Below are positions 51,101 to 64,000 of a DNA stretch of 64,000 nucleotides, in pieces (positions within the stretch are counted from its first letter, which is position 1; each line of letters begins with the position of its first letter). This DNA comes from Balanoglossus misakiensis (Eukaryota; Hemichordata). Made by a program: the position numbers and the translations under genes. The notes under the pieces are model-generated. The model made no database searches, was not told the DNA's origin, and saw nothing but the letters and a program-made list of their open reading frames with translations. The DNA is taken from positions 4,836,001 through 4,900,000 of the forward strand of contig CM082593.2 in assembly GCA_040954595.2 (NCBI GenBank). The letters run 5' to 3'.

Positions 51101-53845
51101 TTCCATATTTAGTGCTAACAGTCTGGTTTAATTACCAGTAACATTATTGAACCTTCTTTGTGGAAAAAGTTCAAATGAACCCCTTCAATCATGTCAAATG
51201 ATTTGAAAATGTCCTTCAGAGGAAAAAAATGATGTAATTTTCTCCTAAGAGTTCCGAAGAAACCAACGCTTCACTGCAAGAATTTGCAACGCCCAATTTT
51301 ATTTTCTCTGCCCGCAAGACACACACACATCAAATTCCATTTCATCTCGGGTCACATAAACAATAAACAATCGGGCTTTGTTCTCCCGGGACGATTTTAG
51401 CCATACACTATACCACCTTGTTCAGTAGAACACAGGAGCGACTTGATTCGGACTTCTCTGAGGTCACCCTGAGGTCATCTGACACACAGGACACCGTTGT
51501 GCTGCCGAACAGTGTGTGTGGCTAACAAAACTGTAGTGTAGGATGACCTTTTTTGACATCGTTCTCATTTTCTACCGCTTCAGGGTGAACTGTCGATTTG
51601 AATAAAGGCAGCTAGCTAGAGGGGACCGTCACCCTGATATACCGGTGTACAAAAGCTCCATTGATGGGATCCTCATTTGTCCTGTGTTTGCCGGGACTTG
51701 GGTTTAGCCACTGCCCTTGTGCGAGGCAGAGTGCTATAGCCTAGGTTCTACAGAAACATCTACCTCTAGACTATTGCTGATGCAGAGATTGATAACATTA
51801 TCTCGTCTGCACATACCCAATATTTTGTTCAGGGCAGGAAAGCAATTGATGTTGTATACGACAGAGCTTCTGCATTTTGCAATTGTTTAGGACATGAGAG
51901 GAAGGACATCCTTTAAATAGACCTGCGTCCTGCTATGCATTAAAAAAGAACAGTCACTCGAAGACTTTGACTTAACACAAATTTTGTCAGATAATTAATA
52001 CAGGTACATGTATACCGTGACATTGGTCATATGACTACTATAGGCAAATCAAAATTAACATAAAATCAATCTGTGAATTGGGTTTAAAGCACACACATTC
52101 CATCGCTAATTACAAGCTACACTGTAGACCGTGATACCTTCAAGCAAAAGGTATACAACATTTTTGTAGGAAATGGCAACAAAGATTTGAATAACTCACA
52201 CACCAGGGGTGCTGAGATGCCACTGTTCACAGCAACACTTCAGTCACAATTAAGAAATCAATGCACAGACAATTCTGACCACCATGGCCTCCCGCACCAA
52301 TCAAGAGACAATAATTCCACCATAACGCAGACACAAAAGAGAGCTTTGTTGAGAGCGGCAAGTCTTGCAATTTGCATTCTTGTAACCCGCTGATGTGTCT
52401 AGCCAGAAAAATATCCAGCAGCAAACTCCCCATACCAGGTTAAGTAATGGGCTTTCTATGCAATGTTTGAGACGAATCTCAATACGCGAGTAAATGACAG
52501 AATGGCTAAATTTTTCATCAGTGTTTCTAAATCTGATATGTTGAGCCAATCGTTTAAATCGCCACTTGTTGTTTTCTTGTGTATTATGAGAAATTTCATG
52601 AGCGTTTTCCACTAACAGATAACTAATAAGAATTTATTTCCATGGGTGAATTGCATGGAGACTAATTTATGTCTGGCTGAAAAAAAAATGCATAAATTCA
52701 CCTTGAGGTATAATCAGCTCACATTTGAAGTGCCTGGCAAAATCTCCAATGCATTACGCAAGCTGACATTTTTGTCTTTTCTTTGGAAATCATAATTATC
52801 ATAATCATACATCATCCTTCCAGGGAAAAATTGATTTTCTCAAGTCCTGTAAAGACTGATACATCTCTAAATAAAAAATATAGCAAACTTAAATATCGAT
52901 TAAGTTCACTTTTTAATTCAATTTAGTATGAAGTAATAAAAAGATGCAAATTCAGCAATTATCACGTGCAAGCACAGTTGCAGTAAAATGGATTCTAGAA
53001 TGTACCCAAAATTACATGTTGTTCCTGATGGCCAGATACCGTAACAGTAGTTTTAAATTTATTAAAAAATATATAAACGTTGATACTTGACTGTGTGTAT
53101 TATTTAAAGTTTATCTAGATCGTCAACATGTTTCAATTTTCATTGGTTTGGTTCATCATGGAAGATACAACTGTAATATCCCCTATCCAGGCCCTCTGTG
53201 TTGAGATGATCAGATCGTTCACCTGGGAACTCATTTGAATTTCATGACTCACAGTCACACATTTACATGTGCACGTCTTACAGAGGCCCCTGCCGGTGAT
53301 CTCAAGTCGGATGGCGACAAAACAGAATCGTTTCTGATTTCCCGGCAATTCCGCGAGACCGGACCCGACGGTAATCATGTGACCATGTGCTCCATTTAGC
53401 CATCACTCTTAGTCTTACTATACCTGTGCATACACACACGATGTAACCCCATCGCACATTTCCTGCAGTTTAATATTAAACGATCAGACCTTTTAGCCTT
53501 CTGTAAAGCATACTACTGTCACATTCATTGGAGTTGAGAAACAACAAACATCCGAGCCCAACTATATTTACCTTTCTTTTGAAATGAATTTTTTTCTATT
53601 GTAGAGAATTGGCCACTCTAACATCATAAAAACTCCACATCTTGTTGCGAGAATTCAAAGAAATGTCCGCACACGTTAAACTGGGAGCTTCAATTCCCCA
53701 GGCTGTCAAATGAGACATACTTTGAACATTTGAGACGGCTATTAAAAACATGTCAACTCAACAAGCCAATTCAGATAGTTGACAGCTGAGCAATAACTAG
53801 TTTTCCATCTGGGTCTCAGACTCCCTTTTTATTTCTGTCACAACT

Positions 53846-53865
53846 CTCTCTCTTTCTCTCTCCAG
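53846..53865 (+). repeat. Short CT-rich microsatellite
   Basis: CTCTCTCTCTTTCTCTCTCC-type run, about 20 bp. Confidence 0.8.
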
Positions 53866-54574
53866 GCACACTGAATTGTGTTGTGTCAATCAACGAGAAA
53901 GAGTTTTCTGAGATGAATCATGTTACCAACTGAGGAACTGCCGGAAAATTGACAGCGCTACATGAATTCTAACAATGCAATGCACTACTCCTCAAATTAT
54001 CGCATGGAATTTTCACTAATATTAATAATATGACTTTATATTATAATTGAGACTCCTCGAAGTATCAAATACTTATCCCAAACTTCCCCTTTGGTGCGAT
54101 AGTTCAGTCATGTACTGAACATAGAGGATATAATTACATACACATTTGCCGAAAAAATACATTTACATCAATCAAGCTGTACTGTGTTGATATTGTGTGT
54201 GTTCACCACTCGGGGCAATTTAACACGATTTCACCATTAGAGCAGCGATATTAAGTCGCTACGCATCATAAATGATACCGGTACTTCTGCCTGATGGCTG
54301 GCCTTTCCTCCCGTATCTGGGTCAAATTTCAAATAACGATAATACCAAGCTGTAGCGGACGGGAATCAGCTTAGCAACAAACCATCGCTATGCACTGGGC
54401 CGTGCATCGCTGATAAGATACATGAAGGATGCCGGCACTATGTCGTCACTTTGAAGGGACGGCGTTTGTATCTCCAGATATTACAATTAAATTCCTGTTT
54501 AGAGCTGCGCCCACATTAACAGCATGACAACATGACGTTGATAGGCTAGCTACCACAGTATTCTTGTTCCAAAT

Positions 54575-54665
54575 ACAGTAAAACCCGTCTACACTGATCC
54601 TGGTCTAATCTGGAAACCTGTCTATACTGAACACCTTTCCCAGGTTAGTCCAGAGCCAGGTTGGA
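54575..54665 (+). repeat. Degenerate tandem AAACCyGTCTAyACTGA repeat
   Basis: AAACCCGTCTACACTGATCC is followed 33 bp later by AAACCTGTCTATACTGAACA, then a decayed third unit. It looks like part of a dispersed short-period repeat. Boundaries are approximate. Confidence 0.4.
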
Positions 54666-56624
54666 AACTTAGTCCTGATCTGTAGTGTGTAACAGCTACG
54701 TGTGATTTACAGGGCAATGACATGCAAATGCTAAATATAGGCTCCCTAAATTAAGCTGCAGTGCAGGTATTAATATAATTTTGACAGCAGTCACGTTAGA
54801 GTACAGATAGCAAACCCTGGCAAAACTGCAGGCGTTACCCTATGTCACACCTCACATGTATTTAATATCACAAACGCTGACAGACAAAATGAAAACCACT
54901 CAGGAAGGGGCAGTGACTGTGAATTATGTGGAAATTGACTGATACGATGGCACCAGCTGGGTCGTATATGAATAATTAGGGTCTGTTGTACCAACAGTGG
55001 TTAGAACTAGAAGCTGCCATATTGGCTAGGTGGACCAAATTCACAATAGAGCCGTAAGGACGTTCTGGGGTGGCATAGAAAATAGAAACCCTTAACTTGG
55101 TGACAGTGTGTGTTTCTACTGGAAAAGAGACAATTACTGACATGCACACTCCATGAATGATGTACATGACAAAAAATCTGATTTTTTCGGACAAAACAAA
55201 CTTCATTAATACTTCAACACATTAGTCTTCTGACTGCAATATTAATCTTGATGCATAAAAAATGACTCTTCATGAATTATTAACAAATTATGTAAGGATT
55301 ACACAGCTATGTTACTTTCACATTATTATTTGAAATTTCACACATGCAATCAACAACAGGCAGAAAACAAAATCTTTATTGATGTTGGACATGATTCCTA
55401 TGATTGCCATCACAAGAAATTGCAAAAAATTTAGTGAATGGGTGGGAAAAAATTCAGTATGGGTGAATTATCTGACCTTTCGGGACTGTGTAAAGTTCAC
55501 CATAAGGTGTGGTCACTAAAATACAACACCAGCTGATGCACTTTCACTTAGCTATAGATAGAGCCCATATGTATGTAAATACACACACTACTTGACAAGT
55601 TGTAATTGTAACCCAAAGTCAGGTCAGGGTTGCTTTGCTGGGGAACACAGCGATTAACAAATGCAGGTACAAGGTGTTAAAGGTATACATGTACGGTCAC
55701 TTCCAATTTACATACGCCCATATATGGCAGAAGTGGCGTATTTGAGTGTTCTTTAGACAATTCACATATAATATTCCATACATGTAGTTTAAAAGAAGCT
55801 GTCTATTAGACATATCACACCACATCCTGAACGTCGACGTCGGCGTGCTGTGTGGCGACTGTAAACGCATCCCTGCACGATCAGTTGAATGCGCAATTAA
55901 GTGGAGAAGTGAGGCCCTTTATCCTGAAGGCAACAAAAAACACCTGTCATTGAGACACACAGGGTTATGACATCCATGTATATATCATGGATGCAATCAC
56001 TGAATAAATGCATATAAAAACATAAAAATGATCTGTTTTGAATCAAAATAACCTTTTATGTAAATAATGATCACAATTTTCAATATCGAGACTACATGTA
56101 TACATGTACTTAATCATTCCAACAGTATCTTGTCAAAGTCACGATATCAAACAATATCATATGATACATGTAAATTCTCTTTTTGCCCGTGCATCCCGGA
56201 GTGCCTCAATGAAATAAAATTTGCCTTGAGACTGATAGTGTGATTCAACTAAAGATGACTAATAACAATAAATCAAGCAGACTCAAGAAAGGTTATGAGT
56301 CACGTATTACTCTTTGGACAAAAACAACCAATTTGAACAGATTTCTAGGAAACCAAACCTTCACATCAGCAAGTACATCAAGGTGGATTTGTCTGTCATA
56401 CACTTGCCTAATACAGATTTGCAGGTCAGGTACAATTTATGCAGGTCTGAATTGTACATACAAGAAAATATCACATTATGTTACTAATTATAATTTGCTA
56501 ATCTCGCAGTGGTCTAATTGCACTTAATTAAACACTCTGAATGGTTTAATTCCAAAACATGTCTTGTTTCAACCTGTCAGTCACACCCATCGTAAATTCA
56601 GTCCCTATTGTAGCCACCCTGTAA

Positions 56625-56977
56625 TTAAAGGGACAAAGTCTCTTTCTTGCTGCCCTTATTTCATTAATTATGTTTGATACAAGACACCGTTTATGTTAAT
56701 GTACATGTGGATATATAGTGAATCAATGTTCAACTACACACAACTTCCATCCCACTTGTAGACACGAGAAAGAAAAACTCGCCAAAATGAATAATCGGTG
56801 TTTACCATTTATTCATTTTGGCGAGATTTTTACTCATATCCTACAAACGAGATGGAAGTTGTGTGTGGTCGAACGTTGATTCACTATATATCCACATGTA
56901 GAATAACATAAACAGTGTCTTGTATCAAACATAATTAATGAAATAAGGGCAGCGAGAGAGAGACTTTGTCCCTTTAA
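56625..56977. mobile_element. TTAA-flanked foldback MITE, copy B
   Basis: The element (56629-56973, 345 bp) starts AGGGACAAAGTCTCTTTC and ends GACTTTGTCCCT, with TTAA on each side. It shares with copy A the central AACTCGCC...GGCGAG hairpin and blocks such as GTGGATATATAGTGAATCAA. The two copies differ at scattered bases and small gaps, which suggests independent insertions of moderate age. Confidence 0.85.
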
Positions 56978-59900
56978 CAGACGATTGTTCCCTGGGTATT
57001 TCCTGCACATTTGCATATTTACAACCCATTAGCATATTGCCGTGGAAATACGAGAACGCAGAATTCACGCTGGTCAGCAAATGGGAGATCCCGACCTTTG
57101 GTTCAAACGCGCTTGTCATTCACACATTTCTGACAGATACCGGCGGTGTGTGTGAGCCTCAAAGTGTTTTTCTCCGCTGACCTGGAAAACCTCTCCATCA
57201 ATTATTTATGATAATGCAGCCTGGAAACTGCAAGGAGGCAAAACGCGATGCTCCAACTAAGCGCTACCTAATGGGACTGATCGATGACTTCAAACCGACA
57301 CAGCTGAATGCATACACATCCTGACTGGGACGTTTACACCAAAATGTTGCCTTTTGAATGTGGGCTGATTTGGGAATGGAATTCAGCTTGCATGTTCCTA
57401 CTTTGGGCATATTTGAACTTAGCATTTTAATTTCCCAGTATACATTTTCTTGCATTACAATATATTCTGCAATCACTCAGTGAACATTCACAAGTTTACC
57501 TCTTTCATTATTTACCAACACACTAAAATAAATCATGAATGATTATTCTTTAAATTTACACTGAATATCTCATCTTTCATTGTATTACCACACGAGTTGC
57601 ATATGACAGTCACTGTTGCAGCCAAACTGAATCCAAGCAAGTAAAATTAAACATGCACACAATATTTATGTCGTAATTATCTTTACAGAAATCTATCTAT
57701 TTGAAATTTTCAGTATTCCAATACTTGAATATTTTTTATACTACACTGAACATAGAAGCTCTCGTGGGCATTATCTATACATATCCCGACCATCTGGTCC
57801 TACCCAAACACATGTACCATGATAATTGACTATTTGCCATGAGCAGCAGTTCAAAAAAATATGATATATGGCATTTTTAAACCTCTATCACAATACAAAT
57901 GCTTTGTCCACTATCTGATAAAACAAAGAACTCATCAATTTGCTGCAAAATTTTCAACCACAAAATGAGCATTCATGGACGAAACATATTTTCATCAATC
58001 ACATCTATAGTGACTGCAACCAATCAATTTGAAATGTCTGCGAGGCAAACTATGTAATTATATCAAACTGTGCATTGGAGGGAATTACTTCCCTGCTAGT
58101 TATAGCCAAATAGAATTAACTCTCAAACTTTAAATTGCCTTTATCAGATACGCGAGACCACATTTGGTTATGATTTTTGTCATCATTAGCACAACATGCA
58201 AACACTGTACATGCAACAAAGAATTTAAGATTATAATATCATACCCAAGAAAGATCTCTACGTTTGAAATTTATTTAAAATATGCTTTATTTGGATGAGG
58301 AGAAGGACAGCTCCTAATACAGATAGTTTTCTGTGTACACAGCAAATCATAGCACATACACCATTTCCGGCATTTATGTACACATCAGCAGGCAACAATA
58401 CACCTCTGCAGGGTCAAACGAGGTCAGAACATTCGATGACTAGGCACAGTGCAGCCATGCATCAATAAACTCAAGAAGAAAACAGTAAACACCACCATAA
58501 AATAACGACACTTCCAGCAAACAGTAACCATAACCCATCCTTTGCAATATCACCACTTGCAAGCACGAGTTGAAGGTCTGAAATTTGTTAGGCAGCCAAC
58601 ATATTGTGTACACATTCACAATTCTGATCTATAGGTGGTGTTTGCAGTCCACCAGCTAATCTATCTGTCTGATGACTAACCCATGTACACAATCTGGCAG
58701 GTCTACTTTAATGATGACGTGTGACAAAAGTGGCCACCACATCAAGCCCTGCACTCACAGATTCTGAAACAAACAGTATAAAAGCTTCGGTCTCAAGTGG
58801 CACTTGTAGATGTTTTTCGAACTCTGGCTGACTATACAGAGCTCCAGAATAGACTCTGTGAAGTCTATACTACATTTCCACATACATCTGCATAGCAACG
58901 ATGTTACTATAAATATCAATCCACGAGCCATATATAAATTTTGTTTCATAATTTTTTTCAATCACTTCCTAGAAATGACTTGTGTAACACAGAAGATTAC
59001 AAGAAGCAATACATGGCCGGTGATGGCAAATTATTCTAAAGAGTAGCGCAGATGGAAGTGGAAAGAGGAATTAACTGAATACACAATTCATGATTCAGAA
59101 AAAGGGCCTCAGTCACCAACACCTGCAGGAAGGAATTCTGCCATTCAGAAGCAGAATGTAAGGCACATTGTAATATCGATGACTTCCCAGTGAATCTAAA
59201 TGATCATGAATCTTAATTTATTCTGACCTCTGAAAAATCATTTCTTAATCGTCAATCAACCCCTGGACAAACAACACGTCACTGAACACCTTGACATGAC
59301 CTGTAACCTTTGCCCTTTTCACCTCCGTTCTCCCTGCACCATCGAACCACATTACTTAAAAAAACAACAGGTAAACCAAAATTACGGTTTTGAAGGCGCG
59401 AACTCTACCAGTGACATCTCCATTTGTCATCAAATTTGTCAGAATTAGAATGGACAAACTTTCAAGCCAGCTACATGTACACCAACTGGACAAGATTCAA
59501 AATGGACTCATCACTGATCAGCTTGACAGGGATGTTTCATGATTCACATGCCATATGTTTCACGATTCACAAAATTCTGCTTCTGAGCTCGTTTCATTAT
59601 TTTCCCCCTTATCTTCAGACTGGATTAAGAAATCAGTTCAAGAACAATATGGCACCTGATATAAACAAGGTCTTCAGATAAAACCAAACAACTAAACTGA
59701 CAAGCAAATACAAAGTGCAAATAAAGAGTGTTTGATTTTTGGCTTTTATTACATTTAGGATGTCTGGCTTGTCTTTCCAGAAAAAAGGTTGACTCCAATA
59801 ACGTGTTCACTCAAATCCTTCTCAACCGACCAGCACTGATTTCTTCAAAAAGAATATCGGCACAGATGTACTATACATTATGCTATCCATTCCTATGTTG

Positions 59901-62900
59901 TCGTGGGCACCCACAAGTATGTAAATTTTAGAGTTTTGTAAACATTCTGAGATTAAGAGGTTTTGTAAACACTCCATGTGAAGGCTGCTCAATTTATAAA
60001 TAACACTGACTGGTAGAAAATGAAACTGAATGTCCTCACACAAAATTCTAAAATTACGACAAATTTCTACGTTTTTTATCGAGAAAATTATCCTGCTACT
60101 CAAGTGTTCAAAGAAACATGCTGACTGAAAATGTTGAGTCAAACAGGAAGCAGACAATGTGTATATAATACTTTCACTGGTCACATGACTTGACAGCAAA
60201 GCATCATGGATGGTTTACTGTAAGCAATATTGGTGTTTTACTTGTCGCTCAACCTTTTGACAGTCACCTGGTCGACCACCCAAAAGGAACATCACTATGA
60301 ATACTTCATCATCATCATCACCATGTGAACCGATGGGGACAGCACACCCAGAGATTATCACCACAAGAAGCACAACAATCTACAGACAGATCTAAACCCT
60401 GTCCCTGGGATCGCCCAGCCAGTTTTCCCATTAACAGCTGTGCTCGACATTTCTTTGCACTCTGCGGAAATTCTAATTATGTGTAATCCAGTGAATTAAC
60501 TTACAGAATCTGCAAACTAGCCACCAGTCTGAAAAAGGTCAGTCTGGGGGGATAAAGCATCTATCGCGAGTCAAGAAAACAACACCAGAAACCAACCTTT
60601 TGAGATTTTAAATTAGACTATGAATAAACCCCACCACTAATAGCTCTAACCTCTATCAAAATGCAAAAGACTCTAGTCAAGCAATTGTGCGCTGAAGACA
60701 TCCCCTCCCCTTCAGAGGAAATTGAGTTAAACCGTGACACGCCAGATTTATAGAAATCACAGGATATGTAAATTAGTGCGCCTGCATTTTACTCCATTAC
60801 AATGGGAGTGACCTTAGGCAGAATAAAAGGCCAGGATACATAACATGGCCCGCAGTTAAGTGTGTAAAATGAGGCACACGTCTTGAACAGTGAAGACAAC
60901 AAACAAAGTGTAAAGGAGAGAGAGAGGGTACTGCGAACCACACACAAACAATCCATGTTTGTGCAAAGCATGTATGCAAATGAGCTGATTCAGTTCTAGA
61001 TGGTTCGGATGAAATGAATATTTTTGCTCACACAAAGAAAAGCTGAAATTACCCCAGAAACTTCACATTTAGCAGCATATAACATGGTTATACACTAAAT
61101 ACAGTCATGTATGCATGGAATTAAGGGTCCATATGTGATATGTTGCCAACCGTGTCTAAAACCTTGCGTACGTGTACAGACCCCTTGGAAATTTCTACAT
61201 GCACATACCATATTTTGTGTATAACCCTACTGTTAAGCACCTTCTGTTCGTTTCACATCATTTTATTTTTACAGTAAAATCGGAATTTATCATAGTTAGA
61301 AAATATATACAGCACTGGTAATTTATTTCGCCTGAATGCAATAAGGCATGGTGCCGTACATACGCGCATAATTTATATGTATCTCATTTGAACGGAATAC
61401 TGCGTGGTTGAAGGCTGCCCCATAAAATGGTGATTGCATGCACGTCTCTTGGATGACATCATTCCAAGCAATAAAACACTATGAGAGTATGCTTGCAATT
61501 TACATAACTACTTTGCCAAATGAACAGCAATACCAATTGGTGAAAGTTCGCACCCGAATGGCAAGATTGTCTAGAACAAATGTCATCCAAAGCCAATACA
61601 CGAATAAACACATTTTAAAATTATACACCCCTGTTGAGCCATCATTCCATCCTTGTTAGCTTATGTGGCATCTATTCACCTATTCAGCTCAGGTGGTTAA
61701 GTCTGACACCCACGACTTCTAAACCACAGTAGACTGGGATACGTTGAATTGGGTCATTGATTTTATTAACAACTGCTGCTAGGTTTCAAACATGTACATG
61801 TAACTAGCAGAATGTGTAAAATTTTCATTATATATTCCAGAACATATCAGAAAGTACTGGAAAACACTGCAGTCTGGTTGTAGGGATCAATAAAATTGAT
61901 TGATTAAATTTGCTCTGTAGACAAAGCCTGAGTGACAATTTTGACATCTGAGTGTAAGTTTGACGATGCCTAGAAAGACCCCTGGTGAAAACTATTTAGA
62001 GTGCCAGCTATAGCAATCTGTGTGGGCGGTGTGTGCGTGACTTACAAATGGACCCTTATAATCCCAGCACACCATGGAGGTGCACTGATAAACTCAACAA
62101 TTGCTTGAAAGCTATTGATTGCCGGCCAGAACATGCCAGGCAGTCTAAAAACGAGCGTGATATTTTGAAAGCGTTTCCAGATAATGCGAGATGCAACTTT
62201 CATTGTCGTATCTCCGATTCTTCGGGACAAATGCATTCCAGGCGACTTTTACAAACCCGCACAGTAGGTCCCTAGTCACGCAGAATTGCGTCATTTATGA
62301 GGCAACGGTTTCCACAGAGGTAAGGGGTCATTCAAGTTTATCACACTAGTGACCCCAAGCTTCTGTCGCTAAGCAAATAATACGACCACACTAGTCTAAC
62401 CAGGGTTTATTCATTGTTACCGAGATCAACACAAATAACATGCTGTCATCTTTTCATGTATTCTCCACCAAGGAAACTCATTCAGACACTACTCCCAAAC
62501 TGAACTGCTGATTCACTAATTCAACCATTGACTGGAACTTTATCCAGAATGTTCCAGACTACTGTTACTCTGGAACTAACATGGGACGTTGCTACCTTTA
62601 CACAAATACCATCACACATCGAGGAGTGGTCACTTGATCGTTGAAAGGAACGCATCATGATCCCAATTTGCTGAAAATCACGAGATCAGTTTCTAATGCA
62701 CTGTACCACACGATATGAAACAAATCCTGTACAAATTAAACCTACGATTGTACAAACCGCGGAAGCAATATACATCAGTCATACAGTGTATGACAATGAT
62801 CACCAAAGTTTCAAAGGAACTGAAACTCGAACAATTTCCTGAAGATTCACCAACTTTCTCACAAGCCAATAACAAACAGTCATGTACATGTATAGCCATC

Positions 62901-64000
62901 TCGTGCATTCCCAACCACAATGAACATCAAGAGTTTCATGCACACAGTAATGAGAATCAAGGTTGGCCACTAGCGCACAATTATCATGCCAGTCATTCCA
63001 AGAATGGGCAGGGACAACTTTCCCCACATGTTGTTTTCAAAGTGAGGTTATCATCAACAAGGGTGTTACGGGGCATCAAGTACATACATGTTCACGCTAA
63101 AGTAGGAGGGAAACACTCTCTAATTCTGGCATTTCTATGTACACAAACACTACCATTGAAAACCCCAGAATTTCTCATCCCTTGATGCAACTACCATACA
63201 TGTGTATCAAAAAACCCATCATCTATGATTCCAATACTACATGATGTACCTGACCAAACTGACCTTTACACTACACTCCCCATCTTAGCCGATGTGTAAT
63301 TATTCTATCTAACTCAAGTGTAATCCATCACGAAATCACTGTAAAAACCGGACAGAGCACACAATGATTTATTCACAGTTGTCTGCAGCTGTCAGCTGAT
63401 TCAACTCCATGGCGGCCAACAGACAATATTTCACACATCCCTTGAACCAAATCCACTGATTTCATTATTTTAATTTAAACACTGCTATAAAACCAGACAA
63501 CCAACATGGCTTATGAATAACATGAGGGTTTTTTGTAATTTTTATATGAAAAAAAATTATAAACCTTTTTAGACACTTAAACAGAATGCAATATTCCTAA
63601 GCCTCATTGTAATTTTTCACATATGGGATTGACACAAGCACATAGCACTGTTTTCTACAGCTTAATTTATTGGTAATGAAGGAAAGGTCATAGTTCAACC
63701 ATTTAATTTGAAGGGCGATTTGACAGTACCATTCACTGATAAATGCAATGTTGTGCGACTTCACAGGCTTCTGATGAATATTTATTCCTCTCCAGCGGTA
63801 AATTTTCAGCGACACAGAACATAGTTATCGGATTATGTTGTCTGCAACGAGAATGTGTGTTTGAGCGTATATGAAAACAATTACATTTCTGAAATGCTCG
63901 TGAAATTTAATTTGGGTTTCCATTCTACACTCAAGAATGAACATCGTCTAATCAGCAGATATCAGATAATTATCTCATCAACCGTGTTATTTAATATGAG

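Larger units (their letters stand above)
48161..64000. other. Region upstream of the ankyrin first exon (15.8 kb), no gene recognised
   Basis: AT-rich DNA with many short frames, none protein-like by family. It contains MITE copy B, minor repeats, and a CpG-richer patch at about 53280-53380 carrying an ATG frame that meets a GTAAGA donor in phase 1. The longest plus-strand frame (62715-63185, 156 codons) has no recognisable motif. The region may be intergenic or may hold distal 5' exons. Confidence 0.6.

Noticed and set aside
62715-63185. 156-codon plus-strand frame
   Set aside because: No recognisable motif and mixed composition. Treated as chance without transcript or conservation evidence.
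1-64000. tRNA, rRNA, CRISPR arrays or prokaryotic operon signals
   Set aside because: No cloverleaf B-box, rRNA-like block or spaced direct repeat array was seen. The intron-exon structure is clearly eukaryotic.

Overview
This window is a piece of an animal nuclear genome. It is intron-rich and AT-rich, has no operons, and carries short foldback transposons and microsatellites. It is dominated by one gene on the minus strand: the 5' half of an ankyrin (ANK1/2/3, Ank2, unc-44 family). Every coding exon found is bounded by GT...AG, and the joined reading frame is unbroken. The protein is closest in style to vertebrate ankyrins, and the exons are cut in the same 99/198/297-nt units. The frequent TACATGTA palindromes, the foldback elements and the intron sizes suggest a marine invertebrate (a lophotrochozoan or an invertebrate deuterostome). 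The sequence alone does not fix the phylum.

Layout, read in the direction of transcription (high to low coordinates). 64000-48160: upstream DNA or distal 5' introns with no gene recognised; it holds one TTAA-flanked foldback element. 48160-47745: probable promoter and 5' UTR, with two RFX-type X-box motifs. 47744-47685: first coding exon, 20 codons. 47684-27108: a 20.6-kb first intron with three candidate alternative or optional exons (43.4, 38.6 and 27.6 kb). 27107-20700: exons for ankyrin repeats 1 and 2, with another candidate alternative first exon at 21.8 kb between them. 20699-15764: a 4.9-kb intron with a second copy of the foldback element, a long palindrome and a compact promoter-like motif cluster. 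15763-3908: fourteen exons encoding repeats 3-24, mostly closely spaced. 3671-1384: two acidic linker exons, with an apparently undescribed symmetric 102-nt cassette exon between them. 1013-1: the start of a long exon that runs off the window.

The constitutive product runs 20 N-terminal residues, 24 ankyrin repeats (about residues 21-809), an acidic linker (about 810-875), then the long exon. In conventional ankyrins the linker leads into the ZU5-ZU5-UPA spectrin-binding module. Here it leads instead into an 87-residue spacer followed by tandem 57-58-residue repeats rich in DG and GDP motifs. Four complete repeats and the start of a fifth are visible. This repeat domain between the membrane-binding and spectrin-binding regions is the most unusual feature of the window, and it appears to be a 'giant ankyrin' exon in an unexpected position. 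The ZU5, UPA and death domains would have to lie beyond position 1.

No second protein-coding gene, tRNA, rRNA or CRISPR array could be supported.
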